Positions 43,715 to 51,140 of a stretch of DNA of 64,000 nucleotides are shown in pieces; position 1 is the stretch's first letter, and every line of letters starts with the position of its first letter. Location of the stretch: the NCBI RefSeq assembly GCF_044762855.1, contig NZ_JBIWFB010000001.1, positions 682,001 to 746,000 on the forward strand, in the 5' to 3' direction. This DNA is from Psychrobacillus sp044762855 (GTDB lineage Bacteria; Bacillota; Bacilli; Bacillales_A; Planococcaceae). The position numbers and the translations under genes are program-made. The notes beneath the pieces are model-generated. The model was not told where the DNA came from. It ran no database searches and worked only from the letters and a program-made list of their open reading frames with translations.

Positions 43715-45103
43715 TTGTTAATTTTTAGCATATGGCTCTTTACTGTGGTGGCTTCCACATACCTTTTTGCTAAGGTTTCTGGAAGCCTTTCTCTTGTAAG
43801 GCCAAATATGATTTCCATTATATATTATTATTCTTTCCTTATCTCCAGTTATATTGGCGGATTATTGATAGCTTTAGGAATAGATGATTACTATATGATC
43901 AAAAGAATGGACCATGAGGAATATCGAATCATTGGATTTGTTTTGTTGACGATATTAATGATTTTGTTCCCACTTACGCAATTAGTTGTAGGAAGAATTT
44001 TAGGTTTTAATGCATCATTAGAATTTGATCGTTACCTACATGAACCCGTTCGTACAAGTGTAGATAAGAACAGACGTATATTTAGACTTGCATTTGGAAC
44101 GCTCGCTGCAATATCTGTTTTAGCAGTTGCTTTTACATTATTGAAAACATCGACAGTCCCACTTTTGGAATTGCTTAAAGGAAATACAGAAGAACTTGCT
44201 AAGATGCGAATTGACGCATCCAGGGGTTTTAGCGGGCCAAGTGTGTATATTCGTAATATATTTGGAATTGCCTTAACTCCTGTATTATCGATTATTGCTT
44301 TTGTTTACACGGCGCACTCAAAGGCACTATATTGGAAAATAATGTTTTTCATGCTATTTGTATCTTCCATTTTAATTTCTACTTATGATTTGGCAAAGTC
44401 TCCCATTTTCTTTTACATTATTATGCTGGTACTTGCAGCTGTATATACTGGACGTTTAAAGTTGAACTGGAGAAGAATAAGCGGATATATAATTGCTGGA
44501 GGTGTGTTATTAGTTATAATGTACGTCGCTATTCAAGGAGTGACAGAAGTAGGAAGCTTTTTAGCCTATAATTCGGGTCCAATTGGTCGAATTATTTTAG
44601 CTCAAATTTCTCCATTCTTTTTGCATTTGGATACTTTTTCGCATTCCATTGCTTTATTAGAAGCGAAAGGTCTACCTTCCTTTATCGCTAAAATCTTTGA
44701 TGTAGAACAAGTTCGTTCGGCTCGAATGGTAATGGAAAATGTCTTCCCCGAAAATATAGACAAAGGGACTGGCGGGGTGCTAAATACGATTTTCTTAGGA
44801 GAAGCGTTTGCCTCTTTTGGTTATTTAGGTGTCATTGTAGCAATTATTTATATTGCCATTGTCATTCAATTACTTTATATTGTATTTTTACGTTTACCAA
44901 AAACGCCAGTGGTCCTTGCATTATTTATTTATTTCACCATCAATATTCCAAGAACGCTTGTAGGAGGAGTTTCCGATTTCTTCTTTAATCCGATTTGGAT
45001 AATACTGAGCGTTGTTTTAGGTGGGTTGTTTGTTCTGGAAGGATATTTTCACATCATTTGGCGCTTCGTCATGAATTTAAGGAAGAAAAGAGTGAAGGCA
45101 TGA
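43715..45103 (+). CDS. wzy: Polysaccharide polymerase (Wzy-like)
   Basis: Integral membrane protein of 462 residues and about eleven to twelve helices, with a longer extracytoplasmic loop around residues 300-350. Wzy proteins share little sequence, so the call rests on topology, size, and position between Wzx, glycosyltransferases and the Wzz-like gene. The start is TTG, preceded by AGGTGTGAG. Overlaps the next gene by four bases (ATGA). Confidence 0.75.
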   Translation: MLIFSIWLFTVVASTYLFAKVSGSLSLVRPNMISIIYYYSFLISSYIGGLLIALGIDDYYMIKRMDHEEYRIIGFVLLTILMILFPLTQLVVGRILGFNASLEFDRYLHEPVRTSVDKNRRIFRLAFGTLAAISVLAVAFTLLKTSTVPLLELLKGNTEELAKMRIDASRGFSGPSVYIRNIFGIALTPVLSIIAFVYTAHSKALYWKIMFFMLFVSSILISTYDLAKSPIFFYIIMLVLAAVYTGRLKLNWRRISGYIIAGGVLLVIMYVAIQGVTEVGSFLAYNSGPIGRIILAQISPFFLHLDTFSHSIALLEAKGLPSFIAKIFDVEQVRSARMVMENVFPENIDKGTGGVLNTIFLGEAFASFGYLGVIVAIIYIAIVIQLLYIVFLRLPKTPVVLALFIYFTINIPRTLVGGVSDFFFNPIWIILSVVLGGLFVLEGYFHIIWRFVMNLRKKRVKA

Positions 45104-46215
45104 AAAATATCATAATTTATTATCCTTTTACGGTTGCTACGAACCCGAAAAGTGGTTCTGCGATTCGGCCAGTAGAGATGATCAAAGCATTTGATGTATA
45201 TGCAAAAAAGAATGACTTGGAGCTCATTGTCATTTCTGGAACGAGTACAGAACGTCGTGTTCAGTGGAATAAGTTAGTAGAAGAGAGAAAATACGAGCAA
45301 ACATTATTCTGTTACTCAGAAAACCAAACAATTCCATTATGGCTTACGGATCCTGGACATATACCGAAAGATTGGAAAATAGATAAAGAAGTTTTTCAAA
45401 CGCTAAAGAAACATCATGTGCCGATTGGCGTCTTTTATCGTGACGTCTATTGGAAATTCGATGAGTTGTATTCGTTAAAAGGTTTGAAAAAATTCATCAT
45501 GCAAACTATTTATAAAAAGGAAGAAAAATTTTACGGCAAATATATGCATACCGTCTTTTTACCGAGCGATGCAATGGGCAAGTATGTAAATATTAATACT
45601 GCGAAAATGGCTTTGCCTCCTGGAGGACGATTTACGGAAATAAAGATCAATAGTAAGGAAATCGGGCAGCCTTTTAAAGGGATATACGTTGGTGGTATTA
45701 ATAATGTTGATTATGGGTTACCAACTTTAGTAGAATCGTTTGCCTTGTTAAATAAAGACAGCATAAAAGGTGAGCTCGTGATCGTCTGTCGAGAAGATGA
45801 ATATACAGCACTTAGCGATTCAGATAAAGAAAAACTAGCAAAACCGTATATCAATCTTCAACATGTGAGCGGAGCAGAACTTCAACAAGTATATACAGAA
45901 GTAGATTTTGCGTTTATACCGCGAAAAAGATCGATTTATAACGATTTTGCTGTACCTATCAAATTAGTAGAATATTTAACTGCTGGCTTGCCGATTATTG
46001 CAACCAATTGTTCTGCACAAGAAGATTTTATCAAGTCAGGTCCTTACGGCGTCATTACGGAAGACGACGCTGAAAGTATTGCCCAAGGAATGCTGGACAT
46101 TCAACCACATTTTGAAACGTATAAACGAAATATCGGGCAGTCATTTTTACAGCAGCATGCATGGAACGAACGTGCCGAACAAGCAGCACTCGCGCTTATA
46201 GGAGGTCAACAATGA
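45100..46215 (+). CDS. Glycosyltransferase (GT-B fold), first of three
   Basis: A 371-residue cytoplasmic or membrane-associated transferase. The C-terminal half shows GT4-like features: GIYVGGINNVDYGLPTLVES near residue 205, and PIKLVEYLTAGLPIIATN near 290 in the nucleotide-sugar pocket. The N-terminal half is diverged, so donor and acceptor are unknown. ATG at 45100 overlaps the wzy stop; longer readings lie inside wzy. Confidence 0.8.
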   Translation: MKNIIIYYPFTVATNPKSGSAIRPVEMIKAFDVYAKKNDLELIVISGTSTERRVQWNKLVEERKYEQTLFCYSENQTIPLWLTDPGHIPKDWKIDKEVFQTLKKHHVPIGVFYRDVYWKFDELYSLKGLKKFIMQTIYKKEEKFYGKYMHTVFLPSDAMGKYVNINTAKMALPPGGRFTEIKINSKEIGQPFKGIYVGGINNVDYGLPTLVESFALLNKDSIKGELVIVCREDEYTALSDSDKEKLAKPYINLQHVSGAELQQVYTEVDFAFIPRKRSIYNDFAVPIKLVEYLTAGLPIIATNCSAQEDFIKSGPYGVITEDDAESIAQGMLDIQPHFETYKRNIGQSFLQQHAWNERAEQAALALIGGQQ

Positions 46216-47276
46216 AAATTGCTTTATTAGCCCCAAGCAGATCGATTCACACGCAAAAATGGGCATTGTTTTATCAATCACAAGGCATTGAAGTGAAAGT
46301 ATATACATTCAAAGATCATTATTCAGAGGACAATGCTAAACTTGTACCAACACAAATTTTGCCGAAATTACTTCCAAGCAAAGCTTCGTATTTAACAGCA
46401 GCACCTGCTTTGAAAAAAATGTTGAAGGAATGGAATCCAGATATTTTACATGCACATTATGTATCCAGCTACGGGTTATTGGGTGCCATGGTTCATTATA
46501 AAAAATATTTTGTTTCGGTATGGGGAAAAGACATTTTCGTCGTTCCTAAAAAAAGCAAGCTCAATCAAAAACTCATAGAGTATACATTAGAACAAGCAAC
46601 TGCTATTTTTTCAACAAGCCATGTCATGGCGAAAGAAACAAATCTATATACAAACAAAAAAGTAGAAGTAACTCCATTTGGAGTAGATATCGAGCAATTT
46701 TACCCTGCACCAGATGAGCAAGAAGCGGACGATAAAATTATTATCGGAACTGTAAAAGCGCTAGAAGATAAATACGGAATTGCTGATCTAGTAAAAGGTT
46801 TTGCCTTATTCCATAAAGAGTTTCCAAACTCTGAGCTTCTGATTACAGGTGATGGTCCTCAAAGAGCCGAGTATGAACAGCTCGCAAAAGATTTAAGAAT
46901 TGCCGATGTAACGACATTTACAGGTAAAGTTCCAAATACAGAAGTACCCGCAATTATTCGTAAGATGTCGATTTTTGCTGTACCATCTACAGAAGACAGT
47001 GAAAGCTTTGGCGTTGCCGCTGTAGAGGGGATGGCTTGTGGTGTGCCAGTTGTCGTATCAAACGTCGGTGGCTTGCCAGAAGTAGTCGTACAAGACGTTA
47101 CTGGAATCGTTGTCGATAAAAACAGTCCCGACCAACTAGCAACTGCATTTAAAAAATTAGCGAGAAATAGTGATTTAAGAGCGGTAATGGGAAGAGCCGG
47201 TGTCGCTCATGTAAAAGAGCATTATAGCTGGGTGGATAATGCGCATTATATGCTTTCATTGTATGAAAAATATTAA
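46212..47276 (+). CDS. GT4-family glycosyltransferase, second of three
   Basis: A 354-residue retaining GT4 transferase. ALLAPSRSIHTQKWALFY at the start, LHAHYVSSYGLLGA near residue 80, TPFGVDIEQFYP, GTVKALEDKYGI, and the catalytic/nucleotide block SEDSESFGVAAVEGMACGVP near 270. GGAGG lies 6 bases before the ATG, which overlaps the previous stop by four bases. Donor sugar unknown; it should build the repeat unit on the TagO-primed lipid. Confidence 0.88.
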   Translation: MKIALLAPSRSIHTQKWALFYQSQGIEVKVYTFKDHYSEDNAKLVPTQILPKLLPSKASYLTAAPALKKMLKEWNPDILHAHYVSSYGLLGAMVHYKKYFVSVWGKDIFVVPKKSKLNQKLIEYTLEQATAIFSTSHVMAKETNLYTNKKVEVTPFGVDIEQFYPAPDEQEADDKIIIGTVKALEDKYGIADLVKGFALFHKEFPNSELLITGDGPQRAEYEQLAKDLRIADVTTFTGKVPNTEVPAIIRKMSIFAVPSTEDSESFGVAAVEGMACGVPVVVSNVGGLPEVVVQDVTGIVVDKNSPDQLATAFKKLARNSDLRAVMGRAGVAHVKEHYSWVDNAHYMLSLYEKY

Positions 47277-47294
47277 ATCAGAAGGTGATGGAAT

Positions 47295-48158
47295 ATGATA
47301 AAAAAAGCGGTCATTCCTGCAGCAGGATTTGGAACTCGTTTCTTACCTGCCACGAAAGCTTTACCGAAAGAAATGCTACCAATCGTAGACAAACCAAACT
47401 TACAATACATTATTGAAGAAGCAATCGCTTCTGGCATTGAAGATATTATTATCGTCACTGGACGTAATAAAAAATCAATGGAAGATCATTTTGATAAATC
47501 AATCGAATTAGAGCTTCTGTTGAAAAAAACAGGCAAACATGAATTACTTGAAACGGTAGAAAATATTTCAAACTTAGTGGACATTCATTATATGCGTCAA
47601 AAAGAACCACTAGGACTTGGCCATGCTATTTTATGTACGAAAAAATTCATCGGCAACGAACCATTTGCTGTGCTACTTCCAGATGATATTATTGATGCAG
47701 AAGTACCAGCTTTAAAGCAAATGATTGAAAAATACGAAGAAGTTGAAAGCAGTATTTTAGGTGTCAATGAAGTTCCAGACGAAGACGTGCATAAATATGG
47801 AATCGTGGAATATAGTGAAGCGGATAATAATTTGTTTACAGTGAAGCGTTTAGTAGAAAAACCAGCCATTGAAGATGCACCATCTAACCAAGCGATTGTT
47901 GGTCGTTACATTTTATCACCTGCTATTTTCGATGAATTAGAAAAAGTACAACCAGATGCAAAAGGTGAAATACAGTTAACGGATGCTATTGATTCATTAT
48001 TAGCAAAAGAATCTATTTACTCATACATATTCGATGGAACACGATATGATGTTGGAGATAAATTTGGATTTTTACAAGCGACTTTTGACTTCGCTTTAAA
48101 ACGGGATGATCTAAGAGAGCCGTTACTTGCGTACTTGAAGAATAAATGGAAAGATTAA
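47295..48158 (+). CDS. gtaB: UTP-glucose-1-phosphate uridylyltransferase
   Basis: Makes UDP-glucose from UTP and glucose-1-phosphate; 287 residues, typical of GtaB/GalU. Motifs: VIPAAGFGTRFLPATKALPKEM from residue 5 (read as two overlapping nucleotide-binding blocks), IIVTGRNKKSMEDHFD near 50, LGHAILCTKKFIG near 110, VLLPDDIID near 129, VEKPAIEDAPSNQAIVGRY and RYDVGDKFGFL. Its place in the operon suggests glucose or a derivative in the polymer. AAGGTGAT precedes the ATG. Confidence 0.93.
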   Translation: MIKKAVIPAAGFGTRFLPATKALPKEMLPIVDKPNLQYIIEEAIASGIEDIIIVTGRNKKSMEDHFDKSIELELLLKKTGKHELLETVENISNLVDIHYMRQKEPLGLGHAILCTKKFIGNEPFAVLLPDDIIDAEVPALKQMIEKYEEVESSILGVNEVPDEDVHKYGIVEYSEADNNLFTVKRLVEKPAIEDAPSNQAIVGRYILSPAIFDELEKVQPDAKGEIQLTDAIDSLLAKESIYSYIFDGTRYDVGDKFGFLQATFDFALKRDDLREPLLAYLKNKWKD

Positions 48159-48171
48159 ATCGGTGATTGTT

Positions 48172-49392
48172 ATGCGTATCGTATATTTGTGTCAACACTT
48201 CCCACCTGAAACAGGTGCTCCACAAATCCGGGTATATGAGGTTAGTAAAGAACTACTTGCACAAGGACATGATATTCAAGTAGTAACTGCTTTTCCACAT
48301 CACCCTCATGGGATTATTCCGGATGAGTATAAAGGAAAAAAATATGAATTTGAAAAATGGGACGGGATCCCTGTCCATCGTACATGGATTTACCCTTCTA
48401 AAAAGGGAACTTTTTATAAACGATTAGTGTCTTATTTTTCCTTCACATTTAGTTCTTTTTACGGACTAATGAAAGCAGGGAAAGTAGATGTCATTATTGT
48501 AAACTCGCCACCAATCTTTTTAGGGTTAACGGGACTACTAAGTGCCAAACTAAAAGGAGCGAAGTTTGTATTCAATGTAGCGGATGTTTGGCCAGAATCT
48601 GCGGTGAAACTAGGACTTGTAAAAAATAAGTTTTTTATTAAACTGGCTGAAATTTTAGAGTCCTTTTTATACAAACATTCTTGGAAAATTGCCACTGCCA
48701 CAGATGGTATTAAATCTTATATTATTAATCATTCACAGCCAGAAGAAAAAGTATTTGTTTTACCAAATGGCGTAAACACAAACTTTTTTCAACCTGAAGA
48801 AAAAAACGCGGAATATGTAGAGAAGTATGGATTGCAAGATAAATTTGTTTTTGCCTATGGTGGAAATTTAGGTTATGCACAAGGACTAGAGTTTATATTA
48901 TATGCGGCTAAAAAAATGCAAGAAACAGTTCCACATGCACATTTTTTAATTGCAGGAGCAGGACCGGAAGAAGAAAAACTTCATCAGTTAGCGAAAGAAT
49001 TAGGTCTTTTCAATTTAACGTTCTTAGGACATTTACCTTTAAAAGAAATGCCGAAATTATTTTCAGTAACGGATGTTAGCATCGTGCCATTACGCGATAT
49101 CGCTTTGTTTGAAGGGGCACGTCCATCTAAAATTTTCCCAGCAGCGTCTTCGGGCGTTCCCGTTCTTTACTGCGGAAAAGGGGAAAGTGCTGAAATCGTG
49201 ACGAAGAACAACATTGGCTTAGTCGCAAAGCCAGAAAATGTCGATTCCATCGCAGAAACAATGTTCGAATTTGTCGAGATGGATGATGAAAATAGAAGAA
49301 AAATGAAAGAAAGTGGAAGACGTCTAGCTTTAAATGAGTATAGTTGGACTTCGATTGTAAAAGATCTTTTGCATAACCTTACGAAGAAGTAA
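48172..49392 (+). CDS. GT4-family glycosyltransferase (WbuB-like), third of three
   Basis: A 406-residue GT4 transferase. CQHFPPETGAPQIRVYEVSK at the start and VNSPPIFLGLTGLL near residue 107 belong to the WbuB group, which often adds an aminosugar. LPNGVNTNFF, AGAGPEEEKL, and the late RPSKIFPAASSGVPVLYCG block support the fold. ATG at 48172 is chosen because MRIVYLC is the typical N-terminus; its ribosome site (GGTGATT) is weak. It lies 13 bases after gtaB. Confidence 0.86.
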   Translation: MRIVYLCQHFPPETGAPQIRVYEVSKELLAQGHDIQVVTAFPHHPHGIIPDEYKGKKYEFEKWDGIPVHRTWIYPSKKGTFYKRLVSYFSFTFSSFYGLMKAGKVDVIIVNSPPIFLGLTGLLSAKLKGAKFVFNVADVWPESAVKLGLVKNKFFIKLAEILESFLYKHSWKIATATDGIKSYIINHSQPEEKVFVLPNGVNTNFFQPEEKNAEYVEKYGLQDKFVFAYGGNLGYAQGLEFILYAAKKMQETVPHAHFLIAGAGPEEEKLHQLAKELGLFNLTFLGHLPLKEMPKLFSVTDVSIVPLRDIALFEGARPSKIFPAASSGVPVLYCGKGESAEIVTKNNIGLVAKPENVDSIAETMFEFVEMDDENRRKMKESGRRLALNEYSWTSIVKDLLHNLTKK

Positions 49393-49472
49393 TGGTCTTT
49401 TCCATATACATAGAGCATAAATTTATGTATAATTGGTGAGATTATATTTTAACAGTAAAGTAGGGAAGTATT

Positions 49473-50516
49473 ATGACTACTTCACGTCAAAAAAAGCGAA
49501 AAACAAAGACGAGAAGAAAAATATTATATACAATACTTATCATTTCGATGGTGCTTTTCTCTGGAGTTGTTGTGTTTGCCACAAATCTTTCTCTTCAGAC
49601 AAAAAATGCAATAAATAAAATATACGAACCATTGGATAAAGACATAAATCCAAAAGAAGAAGTGGAAAACAAAATCGAAAGTGCCAAGGCAGAAGACTCT
49701 GCTTTTACCATATTACTAGCCGGAATCGAAAATGAGGAAAAAGCCAAATATGGAAGATCCGATGTATTAATCTTGGCTACAATAAATCCGAAAACAGAAA
49801 AAATCTCAATGGTAAGCGTCCCACGAGATTCTAGAGTGTATATCCCTGATTTAGGATACCAAGATAAAATAAATCACTCATACGCTTTCGGTGGAATAAA
49901 CTACACGATTAATACTTTGGAAGATATATTAGATATTCCAATCGACTATTATGTTTCAACTGACTTCCAAGGATTTGAAGATATCGTAGACACAGTAGGC
50001 GGAGTAGATGTAGAAGTTCCATTTACGTTCAGTGCTCAACTGACAGGAAGTTTAAAGTGGAAGAAGTATACAGAAGGGCCGATGTTCTTAAACGGAAACG
50101 AAGCACTTGCATACGTTCGCATGCGTAAAAAAGATCCTCAAGGGGATGCCGGACGTAATATCCGACAAAAACAAGTAATCCAAGAGATTATTAACAAGGC
50201 GACAAGTATCAGTAATATTGGCAACATCGACGATATGATCAAAGACGTTGGAAATAATGTTAAAACGAATATTCCATCTTCCGAATATTTTAGTTTGATC
50301 AAAACATATCAAAACTTAAAATCATCACCAATCGAGCAACTTCAACTAGAAGGCTACGATACGATGATACGAGGAGTATCCTATTTTATAATAGATGAAG
50401 ATTCTCTCGAAGAAATAAAGAAACAACTGCAACTCAATTTAGATGATTTTGGACAAAACGCACAAAGCGAAATTCCAAAAACTAAGACTGTCCATGATTT
50501 AACAATAGGAAATTAA
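49473..50516 (+). CDS. LytR-CpsA-Psr (LCP) family protein, copy 2
   Basis: A 347-residue membrane-anchored transferase ending the polymer operon. Basic N-terminus, membrane helix about residues 18-38, LCP domain about 75-235: LLAGIENEEK, GRSDVLILATINP, VSVPRDSRVYIP with the key arginine, KINHSYAFGG, EALAYVRMRKKDPQGDAGR. It probably attaches the finished polymer to peptidoglycan. A TATAAT (about 49434) in the 80-base gap before it might be an internal promoter. Confidence 0.9.
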   Translation: MTTSRQKKRKTKTRRKILYTILIISMVLFSGVVVFATNLSLQTKNAINKIYEPLDKDINPKEEVENKIESAKAEDSAFTILLAGIENEEKAKYGRSDVLILATINPKTEKISMVSVPRDSRVYIPDLGYQDKINHSYAFGGINYTINTLEDILDIPIDYYVSTDFQGFEDIVDTVGGVDVEVPFTFSAQLTGSLKWKKYTEGPMFLNGNEALAYVRMRKKDPQGDAGRNIRQKQVIQEIINKATSISNIGNIDDMIKDVGNNVKTNIPSSEYFSLIKTYQNLKSSPIEQLQLEGYDTMIRGVSYFIIDEDSLEEIKKQLQLNLDDFGQNAQSEIPKTKTVHDLTIGN

Positions 50517-50520
50517 AACG

Positions 50521-50550
50521 AACAGCCTGGAAACGGGCTGTTTTTTTTGT
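50521..50550 (+). terminator. Terminator of the glycopolymer operon
   Basis: AACAGCC-loop-GGCTGTT followed by eight consecutive T or nearly so, four bases after the LCP stop. Confidence 0.9.
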
Positions 50551-50578
50551 TTGGAGACAAAAAAGTGTAGGAAGAGGT

Positions 50579-50888
50579 ATCTTGCGATTTTAGGCGTGCA
50601 TCTTGCTATTAGTGCCTCTTATCTTTCAATTATAAAGGGGGGATTTGCGATTAGTAGCCCCTATTTTGCGGTTCTCGCATATTATCTTGCGATTTCACCA
50701 TATTTTGCGCAAATATATTTTTTACTAAAAAAAGCAGAGTATTTAATAGATTTTACTTCATAGGGAAGGGGTATCTTGCGGTTAGTGCCCCCTATCTTGC
50801 GATTCCCTAGGAACATCTTGCGATTAGTAGCCTCTACTTTGCGATTCTAGCATACGATCTTGCAATTTGAGGTCGCTATCTTCCAATC
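50579..50888. repeat. 21-bp-phased intergenic repeat array, CTTGCGATT type (array A)
   Basis: Thirteen copies of a CTTGCGATT-like core. Core starts: 50581, 50602, 50623, 50644, 50665, 50686 (all 21 apart), 50704 (degenerate), then after an AT-rich break 50775, 50796, 50817, 50838, 50859, 50880 (all 21 apart). Four cores are exact. Linkers of 12 bases include AGTAGCCTCTAC followed by CTAGCATACGAT, the same order as in array B. The 624-base gap otherwise holds a terminator, the amidase leader and no convincing gene. Confidence 0.85.
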
Positions 50889-51039
50889 CGCAACCCCCAT
50901 CCATACCATATTATAGAAATTAATAAAAGAGAAATCCTGGAAACAAAGGTGGACACTAGTAAACTCTAATCCAAGTCAAAAGCCCTTCACATAAACGGAA
51001 ATCAGCATTTCAGATATTACGACACAATTCTTTTTTCTA

Positions 51040-51075
51040 TATTACATTTCTATTACATTGGATTTAATTACATTA
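51040..51075 (+). promoter_or_regulatory. Direct ATTACATT repeats upstream of the amidase gene
   Basis: ATTACATT occurs at 51041, 51052 and 51067 (11 and 15 bases apart), about 70-100 bases before the amidase start. The 11-base spacing of TTACA-like hexamers resembles Bacillus PhoP boxes, but the match is loose. Confidence 0.3.
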
Positions 51076-51140
51076 GTTGGATTGTTTTATGGGGATATGT
51101 GGATTAAAATGAAGAAAACACACGTTTCAAGGAGGAACAA

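Noticed and set aside
50551..50763. A 70-residue plus-strand frame with seven-residue repeats (LAIS-type)
   Set aside because: It lies in array A; 21 bp equals seven codons, so repeats stay in frame by arithmetic. There is no ribosome site, and the frame starts inside the terminator tail.
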